Source: Metridium senile (taxonomy: Eukaryota; Cnidaria; Anthozoa; Actiniaria; Metridiidae). From it: 64,000 nt of DNA. The notes beneath the pieces are model-generated. The model made no database searches. It worked only from the letters and a program-made list of their open reading frames with translations, and was not told where the DNA came from. Below are positions 53,694 through 64,000 of the stretch, in pieces (within the stretch, counting starts at the first letter, position 1; the number at the start of each line of letters is the position of its first letter). Position numbers and translations under genes: made by a program. Location: positions 21,728,811 to 21,792,810 of the forward strand of contig OX459095.1 in the NCBI GenBank assembly GCA_949775045.1, written 5' to 3'.

Positions 53694-54818
53694 ATGATTA
53701 ATAAAACAATCAGTATTGAATTCGGTTTTCGTATGACAGTTTGTGGTCATAGAGTGCTAGTTGACATTGTGGATGGTATGGCCGAAGTACAGTCACTGAA
53801 GAAGGCAGATAGTGTGAAGGACTGCTCTGATCTAGCTGACGACTTTACAGCAAAGTTGTTTGATAAATACAGTGAATGTGACGAACTAAGACTTATATTT
53901 GATAGGTATGATGTACCATTATCTCTAAAGATGGCTACGCGTGCTAGAAGGCAAGGCCAACAACCAGCAATTTCCTATCGTATCACTGATTCAACTAACA
54001 TCTCCAAAGTCACAATGAAGAAGCTATTGGCTCACGTCAACACAAAGATGGAACTTTCCTGCTATCTTGCAAGGAAAACACTCGAGCAAGGACAGTTGAA
54101 TGGAAAGCGTGTTGTTGTTGCATGGTCTAACAAGTGCCAAGGTTCCCACCAGGATCTGGCTTATATTCATAGTGAACAAGAGGAGGCAGACACTAAACTG
54201 ATACTACATGCCTTAGATGCTACAACTTCTGGCGCAACTACCGTTCGAATCCACTCTCCAGACACTGACGTGCTTGTGCTTGCACTGAGGCGGTATCCGC
54301 AGCTTTGTGATGACACGGTCTTCGTTACCGGTGTTGGCCAAAGACGCAGAATTGTTTCACTGAAGCCAATCTTTACAGCTCTCGGAGAAGAACGAGCAGC
54401 GGCTTTGCCAGGATTTCATGCGATGTCCGGGGCTGAGACCACTGGCAGTTTTCACGGCAAAGGAAAAACCACATGTTGGAAAGCATTCTACCGGAGTACT
54501 GGAGATGTCTGTGGTGCTTTCACAGAATTAGGAACAACCCTTAATGTGTCAGAAGCAATACAAGCTGGCATTGAAAAGTATGTCCGTAATCTCTATCTGC
54601 CGCAAACAGAACTTACCCAAGTCAAGGACGTCCGGTGGTGGCTGTTCAAGAATAAGCAGGCACAGTCCGAAAGTCTTCCCCCAACAAAATCCGCTCTTTT
54701 TGAAGCCATCAATTGGGCTCACTACCAATGTCTGGTTTGGGGTCTGACACAGTACCTAACCCGTCTTTGCCATATCACCACAGGAGAGCAAAGAGAAAGT
54801 CTCAGCCACATGAACTAA
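53694..54818 (+). CDS. Transposon-type protein with a PIN/FEN-like nuclease segment, 374 aa, intact frame
   Basis: Uninterrupted ORF from ATG to TGA/TAA-bounded end, compositionally more GC-rich than its surroundings. The core HSEQEEADTKLILHALDA followed by VRIHSPDTDVLVLAL has paired acidic clusters (E-E-A-D and S-P-D-T-D) of the kind seen in the PIN-like/XRN-FEN nuclease fold. A later block LPGFHAMSGAETTGSFHGKG with Gly/His is also typical of this multicopy invertebrate family (recalled). The N-terminus may be incomplete, because related proteins I recall have a longer leader; the chosen ATG is simply the first in frame. No TIR encloses it; a MITE begins 5 nt after its stop. Function unproven, no host-gene role inferred. 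Confidence 0.6.
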   Translation: MINKTISIEFGFRMTVCGHRVLVDIVDGMAEVQSLKKADSVKDCSDLADDFTAKLFDKYSECDELRLIFDRYDVPLSLKMATRARRQGQQPAISYRITDSTNISKVTMKKLLAHVNTKMELSCYLARKTLEQGQLNGKRVVVAWSNKCQGSHQDLAYIHSEQEEADTKLILHALDATTSGATTVRIHSPDTDVLVLALRRYPQLCDDTVFVTGVGQRRRIVSLKPIFTALGEERAAALPGFHAMSGAETTGSFHGKGKTTCWKAFYRSTGDVCGAFTELGTTLNVSEAIQAGIEKYVRNLYLPQTELTQVKDVRWWLFKNKQAQSESLPPTKSALFEAINWAHYQCLVWGLTQYLTRLCHITTGEQRESLSHMN

Positions 54819-54823
54819 TCGTA

Positions 54824-54988
54824 AGGGACGAACCATTAGAAAAGTGATGGGGGGTGTGGGGAATTTTTTTTAGCCATTTATATTATTTTGAACATGAACA
54901 GTAGTTTTTTACAAAATTTTAATTGGAAATATTTTTTAATTTTGCTTTTTCCCCACACCCCCCATCACTTTTCTAATGGTTCGTCCCT
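54824..54988. mobile_element. MITE of the GGGACG-CCATT superfamily
   Basis: AGGGACGAACCATTAGAAAA inverts as TTTTCTAATGGTTCGTCCCT; about 165 bp with GTGTGGGG / CCCCACAC inner arms. Starts just after the PIN-like ORF. Confidence 0.75.
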
Positions 54989-55763
54989 AAACAGCTCTAA
55001 ACAGTTTTATTAACTATTCTATAAAAGTTTGAGTGCAAAATTTGTCAAAATGCCCGACTTTGTACACTTTACCCTCGTTCCCATGTAAATAGTGTCTAGT
55101 CACGTGATCACATGTTATTACTTATGTACTATTTAGATGTTGTTGCTTTTAGGCACAAGTTGTTTTCAAAACGATTAATTATCACTAAAAAAGTTTATAT
55201 GCACCAAACAGTACAGTGAGAAAAAAGTGTCCTAGCCTCGATATGATGCTCTTGATGACGTAACATTACTCCAGAACACCTTTAAACATTTGCATAAGCA
55301 ATCACGTTAAATGTTGAGATCAAAAAAACCTCAAAACACATGTATATGGTAATTAAATTGACTTGTAATATTATAGCCTCGTTTTCATGCTAGTCACGTG
55401 ACCACACCCCTAATAGCAAAAATGTGTTACTTGGATGTTTGTAGGTGATACAAGTTTGTTTCGAGATGATTCATGAGAATTAGCATGGTTTTTAAGCACA
55501 AAACGTTCATAGCCTCGTTTCCATGCTGGAGGTCAGATGGTCAATATTGATATTCCCTATAACGGCCATCCTAGGAAGTTGACAGCTAGGTTGTCAACAA
55601 AGTTTTTATTGTTCCTTAGGGGTATCTTAACATATCTAGATAGGTGGCTTGCTTTCTTCATCCAAGTCCCACGGGACTAATTTTCATGACATTTGCTGCT
55701 TGACATCACGGTCGCGGCAAGGCACGTACACGGCACTGAACTTTTCTCAGTCATACGAAGTCT

Positions 55764-55831
55764 TTCCCTGCTAGCAGAGTCTTCCACAGTTCGATTCGAA
55801 TCGAACTGTGGAAGATTCTGCTAGCAGGGAA
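55764..55831. repeat. 68-bp near-perfect palindrome
   Basis: TTCCCTGCTAGCAGAGTCTT..CAGTTCGA then TTCGAA then the inverse. Thirty-four-base arms with essentially no loop and one mismatch (GAGTC versus GATTC). Confidence 0.85.
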
Positions 55832-55900
55832 GTCCGTGAAATATCACCAAAGCTATTTGTTGCTAACTAGTTGTTAGTAGAACCGAATGTTAATAGAAAA

Positions 55901-56014
55901 AAATACACTGGAGACACTAAATACACAAGAGACTTGGACCATGGGCAATGACTTTAATGATTTCATTACTTGAAAATACGTTTTATTTGTGTATTTAGTG
56001 TCTCCAGTGTATTT
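55901..56014. repeat. Inverted repeat of about 114 bp
   Basis: AAATACACTGGAGACACTAA and following ATACACAA invert as TTGTGTATTTAGTGTCTCCA and GTGTATTT. MITE-like ends, non-coding. Confidence 0.65.
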
Positions 56015-56731
56015 CTGGTTAAAATGTTTCTAATGTTTTGGTTGATAGTGACAAATACATGTAGTTATTCTGCACTTTACTGTGAGATGATGTCTTAGTT
56101 CATAAAGGCTTATGATAAATAAATAAATAAATCACTTTTTAACGTCTCAGCACAATTTTTTAATTTTTTAGTACACAACTCTGCTCACTTGTTCATTTTT
56201 ATAATAACAAATCTGTATTTCGTTTGTTATTAAGTTATATTAAAGAATATCGAACAGGTAGCTACAGCCGTGAATAGGCTGCTATCTTCAGCTTGGTCAT
56301 ACGTGGGTGCAGTCAAGAAGCATATTTGGAGAGGATGTCATAATTCAAACTACTCGGAGCATAACGCCAAGACGATCTGTGTTGGAACTGCAGTCACAAA
56401 CAAGAGAATATTTTAAACACGGGAAATCAGAAAAGCAAATATACCAAAAGGTGTCAACTATTTAATTGAACCAAAATTCGATCGCGTCCCAAGCCAGTAT
56501 ACACCCGGGCCCTGGGGTAAACTGCGATAACTTCATCTCTAGTAGTCGTGCAAAACCCCTCATGCCTCACCAAGTAGCTCAGTAATGGGTTTCCGAAGAT
56601 GTCAAAACTCGTCACAAAAATTAATGATATTTCATTTTTTTAACATTGCTGAGTGAAATCAAGCGTTTGGCTGAATTCAACTCTCAGAAGACATTCTCGT
56701 TCTCTCAAATTCGGTCACGTACATATATCAT

Positions 56732-56935
56732 TAGGCCTCGTCTACACGAATCCGATCCGGCTGAAACCGCATAGAAATATTTGCGTCTACACGAATCCGC
56801 GTATCGGCCGGATGATTCAAGTAAAAGTATGCGGTTTCGGTGACCGGATTCATTGGATTCGTGTGGACGATAGGCCGATTCGCATCAAAAAGTATGCGGT
56901 TTCAAAAGTATCCGGATCCGTGTAGACGGGGTCTT
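56732..56935. mobile_element. MITE with TAGGCCTCGTCTACACG termini
   Basis: The left TAGGCCTCGTCTACACGAAT and right inverse GTGTAGACGGGGTCTTA. The interior repeats CGTCTACACGAATCCG and TATGCGGTTTC. About 204 bp. Confidence 0.65.
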
Positions 56936-57962
56936 AGTCAGCCTTGAATAATTTATACAAAATCTTTTTGGCATCATGCAGAACAATGTAACTATTATTT
57001 GAAATTTTCAGCATTTGAAAACATTTCATAGAGAGAAGGCATTTTTAAATGCTCGAAAAACTTAGTTGTATTTTGTATTTTTGACCCACATATATACAAA
57101 CTTAGTTGTATTTTTAGAATTAGGGTTATGCATTCGGTTGCCATTAGAAACTATAGGAATGGTTGATTTTATTGGTTGTCTCCGCGGTGTATAAAAAAAC
57201 GAATCTCAGCTAGACATACTCAGTGTACTCTGCGGTGTAGACATACCTGTCAACAAGAACCTTCTTAAATTAGCTGCTAAGAAACGAACCTGAAATCAGA
57301 CAGCGAAATTTCCTCAAGTGAGTTGAGTTATTTACAACAACATGCAATACATATACATAAACTGGCAGCTTTACCAACAAAAGAATCCTTTTGTTTGTTC
57401 TTCGTTGTTTAAAAGATTATTATAACACAGAAACACCCTACACATCGCAACCATAAATCCGATCTGAGAAATAACATGCAAAAAATACTATAGCTACGGT
57501 ATGCCCGCAAAGCCTTCCAATACGGTGCTGTCATAGGGACAGCTGTCTACGCTTCGTTCCCGGCCCAGGAGTTGAATTTTTGTCTTTGGACAAGACACTT
57601 CAATTTCAATTTTATTTTTATTTGCACACTAAGAAAATAGTTTCAATACATAGAGTACATAATTATAAATATAATAATTAATTAGAATATAGAAAATAAA
57701 TTAAATTGAACAGAAAAAAGGCGCCGGTGGACTGGAGTAACTAAAGTTTTCGAGCCAGTCCACCAGTAGATTAAACAAGTGGCGAAAAGACGTGTTCCTT
57801 AATTATATGAATGTTAGTATAAGAACAATAAAGTATAATATAAAGATAAGTAGAAATAAATAAAAGTCTAAATATAATTCATTAAGCACTTTTATTTTAT
57901 TTTTTTAATAAATGATTTACGTGGAAGCGACTTTAATAAGTCCGTTAATAAGTCCTCCACAC
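56936..57962. other. Intergenic stretch with a TATA-containing repeat
   Basis: Holds copy A of the mobile TATA segment (57126-57245). An AT-rich tract (57600-57720) is followed by a short GACTGGAGTAACT..GCCAGTCCACCAG inverted pair. No gene recognised. Confidence 0.4.
57126..57245 (+). repeat. TATA-containing dispersed segment, copy A
   Basis: 120 bp from TTATGCATTCGGTTGCC to TGCGGTGTAGACATA with TATAAAA at 57190-57196, then GAATCTCAGC and a TCAGTGTACTC initiator-like stretch. It is about 95 percent like copy B at 59833-59955 by eye. Confidence 0.6.
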
Positions 57963-58465
57963 AATAGACCGATCCAAGGTTATTGCCGCCATCTTGTAGG
58001 GGGTGCAGAACTACTGGGGCGAGCAGTAAATGTATGTAACTTTGAACTTATATAACTCCACTGGAAATTGCCGAATGTTCAATATAAACATTTTATATCA
58101 AAGATACTATGCATGGCTATACCTCAGATCAAACTAAGGTTGTTAAATTATGTGAGACGTATGTAAACGGCGATTTCAAATCTCCCTATATTTACTGTGT
58201 AATTCTATATCGCTGAAACAAAGTGTTTGTATGTAGATCTAAAATATTGATTACAGAGCCTGTAGCTCGTTTCCCAGCGCTAATTTTTGGATATGTTATA
58301 AACAAATGCAAAACCTTTGATAGACAATTTTAACTTTGAAAATCCAATGAATTGGAAGAAAAATACGTACGTTCAAAGTGGTCCAAAATCACATACATTC
58401 TCTACTCGCCCCAGTAGTTTTGCACCCCTTGCAAGATGGCGGCAATAACCTTGGATCGGTCTATT
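57963..58465. mobile_element. 503-bp MITE with AATAGACCGATCC termini
   Basis: AATAGACCGATCCAAGGTTA with the following ATTGCCGCCATCTTG and CTACTGGGGCGAG inverts as CTCGCCCCAGTAG, CAAGATGGCGGCAAT and ACCTTGGATCGGTCTATT. TIR about 70 bp. No ORF. Confidence 0.75.
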
Positions 58466-59338
58466 CTCCTGTACACTGAGACTGATTGTTCTCAGTTGGT
58501 GTGATACTTGCTTGGAGATCCTTTTTTTATTTTATCATATTTAAAGTGATAGTTTGTTGCGAAATATCTGTATTCATTTACGCAATCTTATTTATATGGC
58601 ACAGTGACCGAATGCCAATATATGGCCGCCACTTTATTATCATAATTTTTACATTAATATTTTAGTCGACCACTACATTAACATTATAGATTGGAATGAC
58701 ATCATCAAAGCTAAAACGTTTGAGTCAAAAATATTAAATTCTTGAGAAGATATAACTGATTTCAAAATGTGAAAAACACTTCAACGATGCTAACAAGGAA
58801 ACACTTCACTGAACACATACAAATCTCTGTAATTTTGATTTCAAATACTTGAATTATATATTTATAGCAATGAAACTTTTCCCAAATACATATAAACTTT
58901 CGCTTGCATGCTCTTTCTGATGGTGGTGCTTATTTTTTAGGATTAAATTGTTATTTCTGAAATAAGTCAATGGCAGCCATATATATTGGCAGTCGATCTA
59001 CATTCCAAAACGATATGCTCATATCCGCATATCTAACTGACCTATTAAACTGATTCTTTCAATAAATCAAATTTGAAAAATATTTCAGTTACACGAATTT
59101 TTCCACATCAATTTACATTCTGTAAACCGGATTCAGCCTAAAATAACAAATTTCATATTATTTATATTATTATTTATATATTTGGTATTTGGTAGAGCAT
59201 GATTATTATTTGAAATATTATTGATAAGCAAATGAACAAAGCTGTGCTAAGAAATCCAAAAGCCCGTACAACCAGCTTGATTCAATTTATAATATTCGTT
59301 CCAATCAACCGCGTGCTAAATAGAACCAAGCCCAAGGG
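58466..59338. other. Intergenic AT-rich stretch
   Basis: No ORF with recognisable content, no clear repeat pair. Nothing identified. Confidence 0.4.
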
Positions 59339-59582
59339 TAGCCTCCTCCGCAGGCATCTCTTAGGCAGAAAAAACGAAGAAAAAGAAAAAAACACTTCGC
59401 GGGCTTCCTGTTGCATATGGCAAAAATGACTGAAGGGGGGAGGGGGAGGAAGAAGGAAAGAAAGGAACCTGCCTTTTCTCGGGGCTCGTCACCAGGCTTC
59501 GTCGTCCTCAAATTTTCAACACAGGAACCCCATCATCACGAAAATCACTCTCGGACTCAGGAGTTGCCTGCGGAGGAGGCTA
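59339..59582. mobile_element. TAGCCTCC MITE with perfect 9-bp target duplication
   Basis: TAGCCTCCTCCGCAGGC inverts as GCCTGCGGAGGAGGCTA; 244 bp. GCCCAAGGG lies directly before (59330-59338) and after (59583-59591). A 9-bp duplication suits Mutator-like MITEs. Confidence 0.8.
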
Positions 59583-59717
59583 GCCCAAGGGTACGTTAAT
59601 TATACGCAAAACCAAAGGCTGCGGTTTGTGAAGGTCAACCTAACTTGACATGGTGATCAATAGACTGCATAGCGGCGGCTCATGGTGAATGGAAAGATAT
59701 AGAATAGAAACTCATTT

Positions 59718-60923
59718 AGGTGGCTCGACTGAGTATTTTTGAAGGGTCACCGTCGCTGTTTGATTGCAAAGTGCGTGATCGCGCATAGAAAGATAATTTC
59801 AAATTAATTTCTATAGCGAGTTCAGGCATAGATTATGCATTTGGTTGCCATTAGAAACTATAGGGATGGTTGATTTTATTGATTGTCTCCGCGGTGCCTA
59901 TAAAAAAAACGAATCTCAGCTTGACATACTCAGTGTACTCTGCGGTGTAGACATAGAGGCATAGAGTTCAGGCATAGAAGTTTGTTCAGATGTTTGAAAT
60001 ATTGCAATCGGAACTAGCAATAATTTTTAATGATAGAAAAGTGGTTTTGACAAATACGACAATTTTGGGCGAAATAGAGTTTTCTATAAAACCGCATTGA
60101 TTGTTTCACAAACTCCAGATCAAGGTTTTCGTTGTTGCTGAAAATAAAAGATTTATATGGAGTCATTTTTGAATAAAACGCTTTTAAACATTTACACAGC
60201 AAATATATTAAATGATTCAAGCATCCATTTCACTTGATCAAAAACATCACTACAAAGGCTCAGAAAAAGTTGCTTTTGGTCTCATTTGGTCAACAAATGT
60301 CTTAGTTATCCGTCTGGCGAAATAAACGAAATCACTTCAGGCTATTATAGGACATATATGATTTTCCGTTTGGTGAGATATAACTGCATTTTTTCTTCTT
60401 TTGTCTAATATTGAACACATTTTTACTAAAGATCTCAAAACTTAAAATTTCCCTGATGAATTTTTTCTTACCGCAGCATTGGCTTTTTTAAATAGTTACT
60501 CGTCGAGCCCTACAGTTTTAAGACCATTGATACATTGGAAGACATCGAAAATGATTTTCAAAATAGGTAAACTTTTCGACCGCTTACTCAAGGCTCGCAT
60601 TGTTTTGGTTGTCCGAGATCGCTATTGTCTATATTTATTACTCAATTTGTGAATTCCGATATGCATTGTCACCTCTCAAACAACATTTGACTACCTTTCG
60701 TTAGCCGAGTTTGTGAAACAATCAATGCGGTTTTATAGAAAACTCTATTTCACCTAAAATTGGGCGTATTTGTCAAAACTACTTTTCTATCATTAGAAAT
60801 TATTGCTAGTTCCGATTTCAATCTATGCCTGAACTTGCTATGGAAATTAATTTGAAATTATCTTTCTATGAGCGACGCACTTTGCAATCAAACAGCGACG
60901 TTGACCCTTCAGTCGAGCCACCT
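59718..60923. mobile_element. 1.2-kb inverted-repeat element upstream of the carbonic anhydrase gene
   Basis: The left AGGTGGCTCGACTGA and right TCAGTCGAGCCACCT are inverse. Arms continue inward for about 110 bp, and again through GGAACTAGCAATAATTT and GCGGTTTTATAGAAAACTC, to about 60110 and 60700. The left arm is broken by a 131-bp insertion at 59833. The interior has no ORF of note. Confidence 0.7.
59833..59963 (+). mobile_element. Inserted TATA-containing segment (copy B) with 15-bp target duplication
   Basis: GAGTTCAGGCATAGA is present at 59818-59832 and again at 59964-59978, directly flanking the insert. The insert matches 57126-57245 and carries TATAAAA at 59899-59905. The undisturbed site survives in the inverse arm near 60819-60845. 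A 15-bp duplication is typical of LINE-type retroposition. Confidence 0.7.
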
Positions 60924-60936
60924 TAATATCCCTGTG

Positions 60937-60988
60937 CAAATGCGCCTTTTGTCAAATAGTACAGCGGTGCTAGATAACACGAAACTGA
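60937..60988. repeat. Dispersed 55-bp repeat, copy 3 (inverted)
   Basis: ATCCCTGTGCAAATGCGCCT then TGTCAAATAGTACAGCGGTG and CTAGATAACAC; the inverse of the segments at 8106 and 27233. It lies 40-100 nt before the carbonic anhydrase ATG region. Confidence 0.5.
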
Positions 60989-61034
60989 TTTATTTGAATC
61001 AGCTTCGTTTTTGTTTCTTTGTAGGTCTGCTAAC

Positions 61035-63533
61035 ATGAATCTTGTCAGTCTTGTGTTTGTTCTGTTTGCTGTGGTGCCCGCATCACTATCTGCTGGTAAG
61101 TCAAATAATTGACCTCATAAAGGTTGCAGTAAAAATATGATTCATGCATGCACAACTTAATGCGCTTTTACGCACAAAGATAATTATATATTCCAGTACG
61201 TTTTATATAATTTTTTCCCTTAAAGTTTCCAAAAATATAATAAGCTATATATAATGGACACATTAGGCGATGAGGCGGCAGGGGAGAGGAGGGCCACTAA
61301 GGGAGATAATAGGTACAAGATGGTTTACGTGCAATAGTAATTGTATTGGTCATTCTTTCAACAGAATACAACTACCGTATGAATGATACAGTTTATGGTA
61401 AGGTTGAATAAGGTTAAATGTTCATGATGACATTTATGGTGGGAAAAACTCAGTAATGTTGTACAGAATGTGATGAACTGTAATGTAATTTAATGTAATG
61501 TCAAGTAGTGCACTGTATAGTGTGGTGTGGTGTGGTGTATAGTATGGTACAGTAAGGTGTAGTTTGATGAAGTGTGGTGTAGTTTGATGAAGTGTGGTGT
61601 GGTGTGGTGTAGTCTATAGTGTGGTGTAGTATTGTGCATGTAATGTAGTGTGGTGTGGCATTGTGTGATGTAGTGTAGTATGGTACAATGTAGTGTGGGG
61701 TTGTGTGGTTTAGGGTTGTGTGGTGTGGTGTGGTGTGGTGTAGTCTAGTTTAGTGTGGTTTACTGCAGCATTGTGTGGTGTGGTATATAATAAATATAAT
61801 ATATAATTTACATTTGACTGTGTGTCTTCAAGGACCGTCGGTGTGGAATACAAAATATCCCAAATCTTGCGGCTCTGGAAAGCGTCAATCCCCAATTGAC
61901 ATAGTAGTAAAGGATACTGTCTACAAGAAAATAGATGCTTTCAAATTCACGAACCTGGCCCAGATCCCAAGTGGACCAACTTTACAGACAGGCAACAACA
62001 AGAACAGCTATAGGGTCTACTTGAAGAAGAACTATTTCGCAGTAGAGGGAGGTGGACTTCCAGGAAAATTCAATATCTTTTCATTTCATTTTCACTGGGG
62101 TGCCGATAACTCCAAAGGATCTGAACACACTGTTACTGGCAAGAAATATCCTGCAGAGGTTTGCAATTAATAATTTATATACACCTATTTAAAGTCGTTG
62201 TCGCAAATAAAACTGAAGTCCACACTTCTGCAAAGGATGTCGGTATTTCTTATCTTGTTATCGATTTATACATAGCATAGTTTGGTTGTGTGCGTTTGTG
62301 TTAATTGACCATAACAAGTTGTTTAGTAGTAGATGATGAGACAAATATTTCTTTAAGAAACGCGCAAGAAATCACGAGTTATGTTCATATTACCGACATC
62401 CTTTGCATGCTTCAGAGTGTGGACTGTAGCTTTGGCTGCGACAATGATGCTTGAAACAGGTATATATATTACAGAGTAATGTATGAGTTGAATAATTATT
62501 TTAGCAAATTTTATGGCATACAACAAGAATTGTATTGCAGTGCAATGTAGTGAGGTGTAGTTTGATGAAGTGGTGCAAAAGAGATGCAAATCTAAACTTG
62601 CCTGTCTCGTTTATATGATGCTCTTCATCCGTGACCGTCACTTAACAAGCAATCAGGCTCTGTACGGGCCAAAGTCTTTGTTTGACTCTTTTGTTTGTAT
62701 TTTAATCCTCTAGTGTATTTATCAACATATTTAAGCTAGCGACTTGTCAAACGTTTACATAATTAAAGCCTTGAGTCAAGATGAAACGTCGGATTTTCGC
62801 GTTAGTCTTTATTTTAAGTACGTTCTCTAAATCTCTTTTACTTAACAATTACAATAATTGTATAAAAAAAACTACAAAATCTCAATCTGTTATCAATTAA
62901 CTGACAGTGCTACGCTCAAGTGCATATAACATAAGCAGACTCAGTATTGCACTAGCTTATCATATATTTGTGAAAAACGGCCATGGCTACTATAAATGAG
63001 CACTACACAACTGAGTCTGCATATACCTTTTTCAAAAAGGTTTGACGGATGAGTGAAGCGTGAATGGCAAACGGCGACTTCACGACCGAAAGGGATTGTG
63101 GTTACGAGTACAGCACAGCCTAATGTTTTTTTATGGGTTATATTTAGCACAATTTCATCAATTTTACTACATGGTACATGGTTGTGCCGTAACGTTTTTG
63201 CTGCATACAAATAAGATGTCAAAGACCCACAATTCCTTTCGGTCGTTTCGCCAGTCACCGTTCATTCCTTCAACCTGCTAGTGACGACACAAAGGAGCGG
63301 CTGCATAGGAGGCTAGTGAAAACCAGGCTAAAATATTTATCTCTCAACTCTGCTCACATGTTTAATTTTTCGGGACTATACCACCCGTGAACATATTCTT
63401 ATATTATGATATCTCTAAAACCTATTTTGTACTTTTTTAGTTGCATTTTGTCAACTGGAACATGAAATACGCGAATATAAGTGAAGCTATTAAACACGAA
63501 GATGGACTTGCTGCATTGGGGGTCTTTTTAGAG
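61035..63533 (+). CDS. Secreted alpha-carbonic anhydrase, 3'-truncated by the window
   Basis: Zinc enzyme interconverting CO2 and bicarbonate; in cnidarians such enzymes serve inorganic-carbon supply and calcification (known for the family). Exons: 61035-61095, 61833-62158, 63441-63533, all in phase; later exons lie past the window end. A 3' splice site (TTTGTAG) at 61018-61024 just before the ATG suggests an upstream 5'-UTR exon. Residues 1-20 (MNLVSLVFVLFAVVPASLSA) form a signal peptide. Exon 2 has SGKRQSPIDI and FSFHFHWGADNSKGSEHTV, exon 3 starts LHFVNWN. The three zinc His are present (H94 and H96 in HFHWG, H119 in LHF; human CA2 numbering), as are E106 and H107; human H122 is Asn here. 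T199 is beyond the window. Confidence 0.9.
61490..61790. repeat. GTGTGGTGTAGT minisatellite in carbonic anhydrase intron 1
   Basis: About 300 bp of TGTGG/TGTAG pentamer-type repeats, ending roughly 40 bp before exon 2. Non-coding. Confidence 0.9.
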
Positions 63534-63568
63534 GTAATTAAACGCAATACTGCATGCCTAGTCTGACA

Positions 63569-63720
63569 TAGAGCAAATTTCTTATGACTGTGAAATGTTC
63601 AGTGCCGTGTAGGTTCCTTGACTCGACCTTGATGTTTCAATAATTTTTTGATGTGCCTTGCTGTGCCTTGACCGCGTCCATATGCCGTGAGATTTTCACA
63701 GTCACACGAAATGTGCTCTA
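63569..63720. mobile_element. MITE family 1, second copy, in carbonic anhydrase intron 3
   Basis: TAGAGCAAATTTCTTATGAC and the inverse of TAGAGCACATTTCGTGTGAC. It shares the interior GTGCCTTGCTGTGCCTTGAC with 1123-1269. The remaining 280 bp to the window end hold no recognisable exon. Confidence 0.75.
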
Positions 63721-64000
63721 TATGTACGTTTGTTTCGTCAGATCAGAGACATTTTGCATATCTGGCCAAGGGAGCACGGCAGGAACTGGTCTTCCTGTGG
63801 TGATGGAGAATGCGGTTTCAACCGAAAAGATACAGTGGGCTCATGCAAAATGGCGCTAACTCTTCGCCAGCAAAGCACGATGGTGGCAGTCTAGCCTAGA
63901 ATTGCGAATCTCTCAAGGATTCCAAACCACACATATTGCTATGAAGTTCCTTCTGAATAGTAGAACATTAAAAGTCATACAAAGATCCATCACCGTGCTT

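Larger units (their letters stand above)
54819..56730. other. Intergenic stretch with diverged tandem copies and palindromes
   Basis: Apart from the listed elements (54824, 55764, 55901), two diverged direct copies carry GCCTCG-TTTCCATG-CTAGTCACGTGA (about 55073-55260 and 55376-55500), with a third fragment near 55510. No ORF of note. Confidence 0.45.

Noticed and set aside
57126..57245. Spliced-leader RNA gene (short TATA-driven transcript with a donor-like GTATAA)
   Set aside because: No Sm site or donor immediately after a short leader could be recognised, and the second copy is a retroposed-looking insertion, not a tandem gene array. Kept only as a mobile TATA segment.

Overview
This window is animal nuclear DNA: AT-rich, with short spliced exons, GT-AG introns, TATA/E2F-type promoters and many small inverted-repeat transposons. 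Gene content (MAPK15, RAD9A, a tetraspanin, a secreted alpha-carbonic anhydrase) is metazoan. The repeat types, a transposon-like PIN-fold ORF and an OTU/2A element gene suggest a cnidarian, probably an anthozoan. That placement is inference; no taxon-specific marker is present.

Layout. 335-5011 (+): 3' part of a MAPK15/ERK7 kinase gene whose start lies outside the window. 7259-9074 (+): a four-exon GNAT-fold acetyltransferase. 10667-20347 (+): a large twelve-exon gene for a dually acylated (MGC) scaffold with several helices shaped like PKA-regulatory-subunit anchors, so a candidate A-kinase anchoring protein. It is followed by a 2.7 kb satellite array (23 copies of a 105/120-bp unit). 25174-36135 (+): RAD9A in 16 exons. 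37330-38136 (-): an intronless tetraspanin converging on RAD9A. 39558-41673 (-): a two-exon ChaN/Tiki-superfamily haem-binding-type protein with a mitochondrial-like presequence. 41790-53400: nested mobile DNA, namely helentron-like elements, one cut by a 4,024-bp element with 1,170-bp inverted arms and a 9-bp target duplication, plus the decayed remains of an OTU-protease gene with a 2A-like motif. 53694-54818 (+): an intact PIN-like ORF of transposon type. 54819-61034: MITEs and no recognised host gene. 61035 to beyond the window end (+): a secreted alpha-carbonic anhydrase, three exons visible.

The host genes do not form one pathway. MAPK15, RAD9A and the candidate AKAP are independent signalling or DNA-damage genes. 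The strongest novel leads are the candidate AKAP, whose exon structure predicts two isoforms carrying different anchoring helices; the helentron termini, where a 10-nt 5' subterminal sequence and the 3' hairpin change together between elements; and the long-palindrome element whose empty insertion site survives in a sister repeat. All splice models were read by eye from splice consensus and reading-frame continuity, without transcript evidence.
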